64,000 nucleotides of DNA, from NCBI GenBank assembly GCA_021030905.1, contig JAGFMI010000017.1, positions 744,001 through 808,000 of the forward strand, given 5' to 3'. The DNA is from Pyrenula massariospora. Its lineage: Eukaryota > Ascomycota > Eurotiomycetes > Pyrenulales > Pyrenulaceae. The position numbers and the translations under genes were made by a program. Below the pieces are notes generated by a model. It did not search any database. It was given only the letters and a program-made list of their open reading frames with translations, and was not told the DNA's origin. Of the stretch, positions 31,838 through 42,502 are shown in pieces; positions within the stretch are counted from its first letter, which is position 1, and each line of letters begins with the position of its first letter.

Positions 31838-34800
31838 CTAACTCAGATCGAACCCGGCCCCGGAGTTCACCGCGTACAGCAACTTCTCTTTCAAAGTCTT
31901 CGCGTCCCGGTATTGAGGGAGCTTCAAGAGGTTGACACACGTGCTGGTACTCGGCAAGCGACTGTCATCCCTGCTCGAGTCTCGAATGCTGAAAGGCGGG
32001 TTCAGGTGCTTGAAGCCCAGTAGCGGCGCACGGGGCGTCGACGTTACGAACTTGAGAACCTTCGCCCGATCGGCGTTTGGCAAAGACTTCATCACCTGCC
32101 AGAAGAGTTGCACGGTGTGATGCTCCTTGTGATCGTCTCCGATCATGTAGACACCACCGTACTGGGTGTTACTGCGAAGATCCGCCACGTCGATGTCGCC
32201 TCGATCTCCACCGACAAGCGTTTGAAGCTCTGATTGGTTGAACATGGCTAGCCAAGACGGCGAGATTATCTGACCGAGGCCCTGAAGAAACGCTTGTGTT
32301 TGAAATTTGGGCGCGTTTTGTAATCGGTGCCTTGCTACTTCATAAATGTATCGAGGGCGGTTCTGGTTTGTGACGGATATCTTCGACCCGTTCGGAATCA
32401 GATCTGTCGTTATCGTCCGTGTTTGGTCAGGAAGCCCATCATCAGTATATGTCAAAGTCACCGTATCTGTAATAGTAAAGTTGAGGCCAAGTTCTTCGAC
32501 GTTGTTGGTCTCATTTTTTAATTGAAGCTATATATCATCAGTTATCGGAACGTGATTTCAAACCGCAAATGTGAAGACTCACCAGCCCACGATATAGTGA
32601 CTCGTCATACTCCCTGAGATCATTGATCGTAGCCCGATAGGATGTCTCGTTCGATGCAGTGGTCGTTCCTCCTGTTAGAGCCCATTTGACCAGAAAGAAG
32701 CCCGCGAAGGTGACGTCAACAAGAATCCCTTCGTATAAGCATTTGCCAATAATCCTGCCGAGAAATTTGTATCGTTTTGCCAGCTCTCGTTGAATATCCT
32801 GTATGGCGGTGCTGTGCAAATGATGTTGCTTGCCATGGTGGTCCTGTGAATACAGCCAAATTTGCCTTTCCAAAGAACCAGCATTCGGATAAACAAGATG
32901 CTGCTCGTTCTCTTCGAAAAGATGAGGTTCGCGAGTTGGGTCAAATGCTTCTTGGGTCACGCTATTCAAGAACTCTTTCGTGACTCCACCTCCATCAATG
33001 CCAGCCTCCTCTTCACCAAACCGATCAATAAAGGTGATCTGAATCGGGTTCGCCAGCTCATCTCCAAGTTGGTAAAATTGGTCAAACGCGCTGTCAAAAA
33101 CACTCTCCCGGTAAATCCGAGCAGAGTGCCTTTGCAGCCGGTCAAAACCACCATGTATGCTAGCCTGATTGCCGCCAGACATATGAGAAAGCCGCCACAT
33201 TTCAGGGTCGACGTTGTCCTTCCCGCCACGCCGGCGGACCTGGTCATAGAAGATGAATTCTCGAAATATCTTGACACGCGTATCAAATGGAACCAAGAAC
33301 GGCAGATTACGTAAGACTTCGGTCCATGGTGCCACTAACTCACGTTTGCGGCGTCGTGCCTCTCGCTCTTGCCGCTTCTGGCGCACTTGTTGATCGAAGG
33401 CATTCGACCGACTAGATCGAGCATAGAGGAAGCGGCCATTAGGACTTTCGTACTCTTCATCCTCTTCAGGTTCATCCAAGCCATCATCCTCCACTTCATG
33501 CCTATGCTGTTCTTCTTCTACGACAGCACTGATGAAATGGTTGAAATCGGCTTCGCGCAGCATGAGCCATTGCTCAGGAACGAGGAATCTTCTTCGAGAA
33601 TCTTTCTCGTAGATCATACGGAGAATTCCCGTGACCAGACCCTGAAGATAGTCCTTAGAGACACCGTCAGAGCCTGCCAAAGGCTCTGTTTTCCTCTTTG
33701 TCTTTATGCCATTTGCCTGATCTTGAGCGGGCACAGAAGCTGATCCAAAATAAGCGCTTAGCCGTATCGCATCATCCACGGTAGCATCAACGTCGGTCAA
33801 CTCGGTAGGTTTCAAATACAGAGGCAAAGCCATGTGTTTGAGAAACGTAATCATTGCAGCGATGTCGTCCAGTGGTAGAGCACCGGCTTTCATTCGCGAA
33901 GCATTCATAGAAACTCCATTCTTGAAACCCTCTGCGCCGTACAAGAAGTCATCATCGTCCATGAATTTTAAAATAAAAGTATAAATCTCAAAGAACAAAA
34001 GAACGACAGTCCATTCACGTTTCCAAATCTCAAAGTCTTGCCCACCAGTTGGCCGGGTCTGTCCAAACCCGAGCGACACTGTTGGCTGCCGAACGACCTT
34101 AATGGTGTTCCGATCAGATTCCATAATTCTCTGAAAAACTGTCGTTGCTCTCGCAGCACGCCACAGGTACATGCTTCCGGACTGAGTTCGACCGTTCGAG
34201 CTTCGAGAAGACGAGTCCGAACCTTGGAAAAGCCAAAGTCGGATATCGTCTCTTTTGTTAGGAAAGGCCCTCAGCAGAATCAAAGCGTATGCAGCTAGAT
34301 CGCTTGCTTGTTGAAGGTTAGCAGCTCCATTCTGGCCACCTGTGGCAGAGGAATGATCATCAAGAAGAGAAATTACGCTTGACCTTTGGACCAAAGTGGA
34401 GAGTTGCTCCCGTATACCGGGAGGTAAAGGCTTAAGGTCTGCGCCGGAGTCCGTCATGTCAATGTGACCATCTCCGAGTTCAACTCGTTTGGCAACAATA
34501 TCTGCTTGTGAGCCCAACAGAAGAGTGACAAGCTTGACGGAATCGGCGTCTTCGGATAGCGCTGGTAATGATCCTGCTTTGTGAGCATGAGAACGGAAGT
34601 AGAGAAAATGCGTGAGGAGCCAGAGCGATGAGTCATCCTGTCTCAAGCTGTTCATGTCTTGTGAATCCCTTTCATTAAGAAGGCCCAATAATGAGTTGGT
34701 AAAAACCCTGGGATTGATCGCGTCAACGAAAGTGTCGAGTCCACCAAGTCCAGCCAGGACGTGTGGTTGAGAAAGAACGTTGAGCGCGAAGGCGCGATAA

Positions 34801-35585
34801 GCTATTGCAGTCTCAGGTCCCACTGGTAGCAGCAGGGTGGTCATGCTAACTTTAATAAGCTCTTGTAAGGTAGGGAGTTGGTTTTCGAAACCTTCAAGAT
34901 TTCGAGCAACTATGCCCAGCGTTTTGTAGTATTCTCTCGCGTTTCGAGCCATGCTCTTGGGTATTAGACGAGACAGAAATAGCAAGGCCTGGAGAAGTGA
35001 CTCCGTTTGTAGGATATCTGTCTGTGAGTGAGGTAGAGCCTTCAAGACGAGAGTTGAAAGCCTAGTAAGCTCAGCCAACCAAGAATCTCCAGTAGCGATG
35101 TCGGTGGATTCCAGAGTGTTCTGAAGGGCCTTCGCGAAGTACACAAGTCGTATGCGGTCCATCTCTTCCTTGACGTTGATGAAATGAACTAAAAGCCTCA
35201 TCTGAATGAAGCACTCCCGCGCAGATCTATATCCTGATGGTCCCGCCGGATTCTTCATCATCTCCTCTGCCACGTCTCGTCCCTTCATGGAGGCTCCTGT
35301 TCTTTCCATCTCGTGTTCAAGCCATTCTTCTCTCCACGTATTTAGTGTTTCCCTTCTGCTTGAATGTGATCTCCACGTCCTCTGTATAGCTTTTGCCGCT
35401 TTCAGCCGGTCCCTCTCTTGCTGGCGTTGCATCCTTTCGGCCTGAGCATGTGCGAGAGACTGCTGGGAGCCCACCGCCACAGACGGGCTCTGGTTGGATG
35501 ACAGTTTTGCCCATGGATTCGATTGTTTCCCAGAGAGGTTTACATTGCGTGGCTTGCGAGCATTGCCGGTGAATGACTGATGCAT
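31838..35585 (-). CDS. HUL5: HECT-domain E3 ubiquitin ligase, Hul5/UBE3C type
   Basis: Exons are 32583-35585 and 31838-32527, with a 55-nt intron (32528-32582; GTGAGT...ATATAG) in phase 0; the product is 1230 aa. The N-terminus MHQSFTGNARKPRNVNLSGK is the hallmark of the Hul5/UBE3B/UBE3C group, followed by an IQ-like helix (about 62-80, KAAKAIQRTWRSHSSRR). The HECT domain fills the last 360 residues or so: ITFIDRFGEEEAGIDGGGVTKEF, GKCLYEGILVDVTFAGFF, and PSTSTCVNLLKLPQY with catalytic Cys1198. Hul5 is a proteasome-associated E4-like ligase that extends ubiquitin chains and helps clear misfolded proteins. The stop lies about 0.8 kb upstream of the PAB1 start on the same strand. Confidence 0.95.
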
Positions 35586-35980
35586 AGTGGCGTTTGTCGA
35601 GGGACCACAAGTACAGGATGATGCCGCTCTCAGGTCATTTGGTAGGACAAATTCGATTTTGGTATACGTTGAGAGTTTACATGCATCACGGATCAGACTT
35701 GTGAATTGTCAAAGAAAGGGACCATGGTTGGTGTACAGTGTAAGTGATTTATATAGCGAGAACATTCGAGGTTCTACAGCCTTCTTGGAGGTTAGCCACT
35801 TCCGTAGGCTGTATGCTTGGCTGCTGACGCCACCGCTTAGAAAAGTTTAAGAAGGCTACGTATCAGTCATTTATGTATACACTAAGTATCTTAGTTTTCG
35901 GGCATCTATCTGATATCAATTCACAAATTATGTACATGCACTCAGAATGTCTTCCCCTGTATACTTTGATATTCCACGTC
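35586..35980. other. intergenic, HUL5 promoter
   Basis: This is 395 nt between the SNF2-type gene's stop and the HUL5 start, both genes being on the minus strand. No gene or repeat is seen. Confidence 0.5.
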
Positions 35981-38900
35981 TCAGTTCGTGTCTGCAGCTG
36001 TCATCACCAACCCTTCATCTGGATTGTCCCCAAATAGGCCGGTTCTATCTCTGCCGAACATTTGCTGAGGTACAGCTAGCCTGGCCATCATGTCCTCAGG
36101 CTTCGAATTACAAGGCGGCATTAACAAGAATCTTTCATTTTTTATGATATCCTCCATCCTTCGATCGTCGAGAAGACTCTTCTCAGCTTGAGTTTGTTCC
36201 CGGAAGCTCATCTGTCTCCGACGCTGCAGCATCTTGTCTTCCATTGTATCCTTTAGCACCAATGTCTCTACGAACACAGGCTTGTCCTGACCAATTCGGT
36301 GTGCGCGCTTGATTGCCTGGCTTTCGATAGAAGCTTGCCATATTGGATTTACGATGAATACGCGGGATGCGGCTGCCACATGGAGACCGTGAGCAGCCTG
36401 CTTGATGTCCATAAGTAGGACTCGAAAGTCGTCCTTCTGATTGAAGGTCCGAAGATATTTGGCTCTCCGATTGTTGTCAAGGGTATTCGAGTAGATCAGA
36501 AACTTAACAGCCACAAGCTCAAGCGCCTCAGCAATCCAGTAAGCGGCGTTATTATTGTCATAGAAGACTATAATCTTCTCCAAGGACTGAAGAGCAAGAA
36601 TGCGATCGACGAGGTATGCTAGCTTAGCAGAGGAAAAGCCCACAATTTTCGTTGTCGCAAGCGGGGACGATTTGTCAAGCTTCTGGCGCTTCTTGCTTGT
36701 CTTAATTCTGAGATTAGTCGTTGACTTGTCTTTCAGCTTTCGCTCTTCGATATAGGCCTGATCGTTCTGATCTTTGGATATCGTCTCTTCTTCCTGAGAG
36801 GCGCGCTTTTTTGCGGCTGACATCGCGCGAACTCCTTCCCCACCAAGCCCTTCGGTCGGGTCACGATTTGAAAGCTTCTTGTCAACATACTCTTGAGCGC
36901 CTCTAGCCTGCACAGCGCCGAGGAGTACCGGTTCTGTGTCCTGGCTGTCGAGTGCCCACGTCGTCTTGCCGCACTCAGGAAACTTGTCTACATACACACC
37001 AATCTCATGCAAGACCGAGAATGCGTGCCAGGCTGTTGTTTCCAAGGCTTGCTCACTTATTTTCATGGCGTGTACGAGTAGTGAGCGATCGAGGTCGGTG
37101 ATGGTCTCGTGGTGTTTCTCTAAATATTTTCTACTATTCTTGATCACTTCATTCATGTTCTCATCTTTGAAGCCAACCCAGTGGAAGCTGGATTGTCTCA
37201 GGTTGTTTGTCAGTACATCGAGTGCTCTTCGATTTTTGGGGTGAAACATGTAGTCCTCGTCTGTCCGCTCAGAGGTCACTGCATTGCCAGCCAAGACAGC
37301 TATGAACAAATTGATCGACAGTCGATCAAAATATGACGGTTCCAGATAAGTAATCCTGTTACTTAGATTTGGCAGGTCGACCTCGACGTCCGCAATACGG
37401 TGGCGGACGATAAGATCTTGAAGCATTGTCCGAAGGGCGGCACTCTTACCACGTATGCCATCTTGACCCATCGGTCTGATATACTTCGAAAAGTCGGCGT
37501 AGTCGTTGTCTCTTGAATTACACCAAGGCTGGACTTTGAGAAAATTGACAACAATAGATCTCAATTTGTCCAGATCTTTCTTCTCTTCCTGGACTGGATC
37601 TTTGCCTCTCCGAGCCGACAAAGCCGCTTCATGGTCTCCGTTAAGCGTAGGTTGCTCGTCATTTGTCTGATTAGCGGCAAGGCCGACTTCTACTCCAACG
37701 AGTGTATTTGAAGGCGTTCCTGATACCACCCATCGCCGTTCGATATGCATCTTTTCCAGCATTGCCATGGCATTGGTCTTGGTGCTAGAGCCCGCGAAGC
37801 CATGCCCTTCATCGACAATGACCCGGAGCCAGAGCATATCCGTGAGAGGAGACTTGAATATCGGCTCTCCTCTACCTTGCTTCCCCGTGTGTTGGTCGTT
37901 GTCCCGATATTCTTGTTCGAAGCGATTTTTCGTAATCAAAACTATATCATACTTGCGCAGCTCACTCGCTTCAGGAACAAACTCTGTAGATCCATTTATC
38001 TCAAGCCAGTTCAAATGATCGCCACACACGTGCTTGTGAATCTCGCCCTTCCATTGCTCAAGCAGATTCGGCGGCACAATGACGAGTGTGCTGTATGAGA
38101 GGCTAATAATCTTGTCGCGAGGTAATTGCTTGCTCCGAGTCCCTTCTCGCGCTATAGGTTGAGGTTCAATATATTGACGACATTTCCTATCGAGAGCTTT
38201 CTTGCAATTGGCAAACTCGTAGCCTTCTCGAGCATATACTTGGAAAAAGGCGACCCATGGGACTGATTTTTCAATTGCGTTCGCAGAGGCCATTTGCATC
38301 AAAGTTCCTACTTGAGATCGTGGCCTAGCAGCCACCTCAAGGTAGCCATCTGGGATATGCGCATAATGCCCTCTTGTTGCCATGATCATAGCGAGACAGA
38401 TCAGAGTCTTCCCGTAGCCCATAGTTTCGGCAAGTATGCCACCCCTTGGTTGTTCATAGAAGTAAGGTGCCCGAATTAGAGTTCCCTCTTCCTTGTTATA
38501 GTAGAATGACCCCTCAGGTCCACAGAAAGTCCGTAACCGAGGATCTGGCAAAGTTCTTTTGGCGACCTCGCGCTGAACCATTAAAGCTGCACTGCGCTTC
38601 TGATACGGGTAAAGACGTGTCTTGATACCATTGATGTCGTCATTTATAATGTCGTGAATAGCTTCCTGGGAATGTGGCTCGGAGACAGCTGCAGGTTCGA
38701 ATTTTGGGGACTTTAGAGTATTAAATATGTAGAAGAGAGATTCCTCATCCGTCGTGATAGATAAAAGGAGGTCGATTTCAGATTGAGGGTCAAAGTCACC
38801 AAGCCATACTGCCGTAGATCTGTCGACATAATCCATGACAGCTTTCAGCAACTTTCTTGTTTCGGCAGAAGGAGTCAGCTGGAATCTGCGTGCGACATCT

Positions 38901-39322
38901 TCAGGCAAGACGGATATTTGGACAGCCTCGCTATTCCCATCTCGCATGTTATATACATGATTCGTCAGTATCCAACCCTTCTGTGCAAGGGTTTCCAACA
39001 TGGGACACGGGAAGTCAAGTTCATGTGAGTTTGGTCCAATTATATAGCTTTTTCTCGAGCGTTTTCCACCAACCGTCGCAGATAAATCGACACAATTTTG
39101 TATTCTGAGGGAACCAAGCGGTACGTAAAAGTTCTCGGGCACAACGTGGTCTCGGCGCAAAGCATCTGATTTGGGAGTATCTTCAGGACAATAATGTGGC
39201 ATATCCGAAGGGTTTGGAGGGTAGTCACGGAAATCGCCGGAAGCAATTGAGGGAGAGCGAGAGCCATCGAAGCCTGACCAAGAGTTTGAGCGAATTGAGG
39301 AGGCGTCCAGCTCCTCCATCAT
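35981..39322 (-). CDS. SNF2-family ATPase (divergent, Rad5/HLTF-like without RING)
   Basis: The frame is open from a TTG at 39376, but the first ATGs are at 39322 and 39319 (MMEELDASS); from 39322 the product is 1113 aa. A CTTTCAG acceptor lies at 39377-39371, so an upstream coding exon is possible and the true N-terminus is uncertain. Motif I reads ETMGYGKT (about 299-306, normally DEMGLGKT) and motif II is VIVDEGHGF. The nucleoplasm-type insert between the RecA lobes is long. The C-terminal lobe has KIIVFYDNNNAAYWIAEALE, MDIKQAAHGLHVAAASRVFIVNPIW and QAIKRAHRIGQDKPV. There is no RING finger between the lobes and no HIRAN domain is obvious, so the Rad5 comparison covers only the ATPase. It is probably a nuclear DNA translocase; the role is unknown. 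Confidence 0.85.
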   Translation of the reverse strand: MMEELDASSIRSNSWSGFDGSRSPSIASGDFRDYPPNPSDMPHYCPEDTPKSDALRRDHVVPENFYVPLGSLRIQNCVDLSATVGGKRSRKSYIIGPNSHELDFPCPMLETLAQKGWILTNHVYNMRDGNSEAVQISVLPEDVARRFQLTPSAETRKLLKAVMDYVDRSTAVWLGDFDPQSEIDLLLSITTDEESLFYIFNTLKSPKFEPAAVSEPHSQEAIHDIINDDINGIKTRLYPYQKRSAALMVQREVAKRTLPDPRLRTFCGPEGSFYYNKEEGTLIRAPYFYEQPRGGILAETMGYGKTLICLAMIMATRGHYAHIPDGYLEVAARPRSQVGTLMQMASANAIEKSVPWVAFFQVYAREGYEFANCKKALDRKCRQYIEPQPIAREGTRSKQLPRDKIISLSYSTLVIVPPNLLEQWKGEIHKHVCGDHLNWLEINGSTEFVPEASELRKYDIVLITKNRFEQEYRDNDQHTGKQGRGEPIFKSPLTDMLWLRVIVDEGHGFAGSSTKTNAMAMLEKMHIERRWVVSGTPSNTLVGVEVGLAANQTNDEQPTLNGDHEAALSARRGKDPVQEEKKDLDKLRSIVVNFLKVQPWCNSRDNDYADFSKYIRPMGQDGIRGKSAALRTMLQDLIVRHRIADVEVDLPNLSNRITYLEPSYFDRLSINLFIAVLAGNAVTSERTDEDYMFHPKNRRALDVLTNNLRQSSFHWVGFKDENMNEVIKNSRKYLEKHHETITDLDRSLLVHAMKISEQALETTAWHAFSVLHEIGVYVDKFPECGKTTWALDSQDTEPVLLGAVQARGAQEYVDKKLSNRDPTEGLGGEGVRAMSAAKKRASQEEETISKDQNDQAYIEERKLKDKSTTNLRIKTSKKRQKLDKSSPLATTKIVGFSSAKLAYLVDRILALQSLEKIIVFYDNNNAAYWIAEALELVAVKFLIYSNTLDNNRRAKYLRTFNQKDDFRVLLMDIKQAAHGLHVAAASRVFIVNPIWQASIESQAIKRAHRIGQDKPVFVETLVLKDTMEDKMLQRRRQMSFREQTQAEKSLLDDRRMEDIIKNERFLLMPPCNSKPEDMMARLAVPQQMFGRDRTGLFGDNPDEGLVMTAADTN

Positions 39323-39982
39323 AGGGCTTGAGGGATCAGCCGTCTTAGACAGTTCAAAAGCGGGTCTGAAAGTCAAGGAGAGTTTTGAAATCTTTTTCGG
39401 CGTCGTGGTATTTTATCCTTGTCTGCGGCAGATACAAGATTGTGAAGCCACAGCGCAGCTAGGCATTAGATGAAGCAGGCAACCGTGGAAGGGAAGGACT
39501 CCTAGCGGCGGTTGCGTCGCTTTCCAGGCAGTCTCCTTGTTTATTGATGATCCAATATATGACCAGAGCAAGTAATGCTTATTTTGCTGCAGCATGGTAA
39601 GATCACGCATTCAGCGCAAAGCTCCAAGGCAATGAAGGCCCGGAATATACCAGTAGCAGAGAAAAGGGAAGCGAATGCGGCGAAACCGTGCACTCCGATT
39701 GGCCCGAGGTGAAGATTGCCCGCACTTCGCTATCTTATCGCCACGTGATGGTGCGATACACGCAAAACTTCTCGATGGCATTCTCTCTATCCCAAAAAAC
39801 ATAGGCTCCGATGATCTTCATATATGTCAATCCTATCCCATTAAATTGCAACAGAACGCAGAGTCCATGTGGACCAGCTTGCTTGAATGCAAGAGACGCC
39901 ACCTCAAGTCAGTCTATGGCTCATCTTGCCCAAGACTACAGAAGACTACTAATACTGTCATCTATCCGATTCGTGCCTGTTT
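39323..39982. other. intergenic, SNF2 gene upstream region
   Basis: This lies between the SNF2-type gene and the RAM1 stop, both on the minus strand. A minus-strand 65-codon frame starts at an ATG at 39610; it may be an upstream ORF or part of a missing first exon. Nothing else is seen. Confidence 0.45.
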
Positions 39983-41788
39983 TCAAGCAATTTCTAAGTC
40001 CTCAACAGCTCTCAATGCGGCTAAGTCTCCCTCTTGCCCACTAAAACTAGTCTCTCCCCCTCCCCCTCTGAGACTCCACCTCGCTCCGGTGGACCTCTTT
40101 CCTTCCTTCTCCGCCCACCTCCTAATGCCCTCTACTGCGGCGTGCGAAATCACATAGATTGGGTGTAATGGTTCTACCATCATGCTTTCATTGTCTTCCT
40201 CGTCAGACCAGATCGGTTGTTCTGCTTCGGGATCCAGGTCAGCCAGCAATCTACCAACCCTCCAACTGAACCCGGGGGCGAACTTTTCTGCTAGATTCCT
40301 TGGCGACACATAGTAGTGCTGATATTGGATAGATGAGAGACCTGCCAGCGTGTAATTGGTGTGATAGCTGTCTCCGGGTTTTCCTGGCTTGTCTCTTAAA
40401 GCGCCACCAGGCTGCTGACAACAAGCGAGGACGTACCGCGCCAAGCCCTCCGAGCTCGAGAGCGGTCCGATACGGGGAAGGACTGTTCCGTCGAGCTTCG
40501 CTTTGATTCTCGGATTGGCGTTCGTACTATCTTCAATATGTGACGGTGTAGTGTAGTCTGTCACTGGTCCACTCAAGGCGCCTTGAATCAGAGGAAAGCA
40601 TCCTCCAACCCAGTGGCTGTAGCATCCGTCAACCAGCTTATTGGTCCGCCCGGAGAAGCCTCCCTCAGGCGCGTTCTGTCGTGCAGCGAGCCATCTGACT
40701 AGAGCAGGAAGATCCAAATGTCTTTCTAGCATTGCCCATGGCTCTCCTTGCAAACATAGTGCTGCAATTGCGCAGAACGCGTACGCCCCGTGGGCCTCTC
40801 GCCCCGGACCCTCACCAACTCCGCCATCAAACCTGCTCTGACAACGTCCGAGATACTCGGGAAGGCCGTCAGTAAAAGTCCGCAGGCCGTAGATGGATCG
40901 TGCATTGCACTGATCGGTTAAAGTTAGCGGCAGATCCAACAGCGAGATCAAAACCATGGCAATATAGGCGCCGCGGACATCTTCCTCGCCGTTTTCGGTG
41001 ACTCTAAACCCGCCAGAGGGCTGCTTGAGACGAGATACCCAGGCATGGAGTGTATCTCGATTTATCAGAGAATACAGCCGTGATGCATTTGACGACGCGG
41101 ATGCGACAATCGCGATGGAGAGAATAGCAGGATAAGTAGCTGCGAGATGAGGAATATGCCCATGACCGCCGCCGAAACCTCCTGTAGATGCTTGCAAAGG
41201 TGCAAGAGTCTTGATGAGGCTATTGTTTCAGCATTAGTAAAGTATACGAGGAGCTTTCTCGGTGTTGGAAGGGTCTCAATTCAACGGAACAGGTTTTCAA
41301 TTTACCGAAAGTAGGCATTGATTGTGTTATTTGACATGTGTAAACACATCATTTTGAAGGAACTGCAAAGGTGATCAAGAGTAGAGAAGAATTCTGGGCA
41401 CTCACGCATTGTCGTACTCTCCAACATCCTCCCCGAGTAGCACCAGTCCATTCAATGCCCAATATAGAATCCAAGGCCGACTCGCATCAATGCCAATGAA
41501 TTTAGCAGGGTAGACTCCCTCCAGAGCTTCCCTGAGAAAGTCCGCATGCTCCGAACGGTCTAGTGGTGGAAGCCCATGCTGGTTGAAATCAAAAGGATTA
41601 TTGCTCGGGTTAAGAGGCGCAGTGATTAGTGGTAGACAAGAAGCAACGACTTCATCTTGAAGGGACGACGATTCTGTTTTCAAGCGGTCGCGGAGCATTG
41701 GGCCATGAGTAAAATGACGAGGAATGTTGAAAGGAAGAGTAGAAGAAGCATCAGAAGCGGACGTGGCTTGTTGAGCGGCCTGTGCCAT
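39983..41788 (-). CDS. RAM1: protein farnesyltransferase beta subunit
   Basis: Exons are 41406-41788 and 39983-41219, giving 539 aa with the ATG at 41786-41788 (an earlier in-frame ATG at 41908 would add 40 residues not usual in the family). The joined sequence GEDVGEYDNALIKTLAPLQASTGGFGGGHG aligns without gaps to the family. Prenyltransferase repeats carry GGFGGGHG, GGFRV, GAYAFCAIAAL, EGGFSGRTNKLVDGCYSHW and GDSYHTNYTLAGLS. The zinc ligands correspond to Asp325, Cys327 and His414. With the alpha subunit it attaches farnesyl to CaaX proteins such as Ras and a-type pheromones. The 186-nt intron also contains a 57-nt segment (41306-41362) with good splice sites that would fit in frame. The C-terminal tail of about 60 residues is Gly/Ser rich. 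Confidence 0.93.
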
Positions 41789-42502
41789 GGTGGAATGGTG
41801 GAAGGAGGAAATTTCTCGTAACTTTGTCCCAGTAGTTTTGGGTTTATCATTAGAAGACTGGCGTAATGAATGCCTTGGGAAGATGACTCTGCGCCTGGAG
41901 GAATGCATTGATTAGAGCATTGATCTGGGTGGCGCAAGAAGAATGCGTTCGAGACAAAGGGATTGTTGGTATTGTCAGGAACCATGCTTTAATCCCTTCA
42001 TGCATGCATCTTTCTACACAACACGAAAGCAAGACAATGTGTCGCATCTGTCAAAAGTTGACAGACAAATATGCCTTCACGCCCGCCAGTGTTGTGGATA
42101 AAACTCTTTACCATCCTGCCCAAGAGCAAGATTCACGAGGCTTACTTACAGGAAACGTTTCCGCAGCCAATGGCGCAGGCTTAAGTAGCATCTTTAAAAG
42201 CCGCTATATCATATAACACAAATTACTATGATAGTGGATTCCCGCCTAGTACTTAAATCGAGAATATCAGAATATATTATAAGCAAGACTGCTCCATTGT
42301 ATAGAGTGCGCCTTGAAAGCCTCACTCAGGGGGTATCATGCCTGAAATATATAGTACGCTATCCCATGCACTTATACGAAAACGAGTGCCATTCAACTCC
42401 ACGCTCAACGTCCCGACTCCCAAATATGCAAGTGCTAAATCCGCTGCTTTGCCGATCCGTCATTAAGTGTTAAGGCTTCTTTTTTCCGTGAGATGACTCT
42501 GA
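41789..42502. other. intergenic, RAM1 upstream region
   Basis: This is about 0.7 kb between the arrestin gene's stop and the RAM1 start, both on the minus strand. Only short frames are present; no repeat is seen. Confidence 0.5.
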
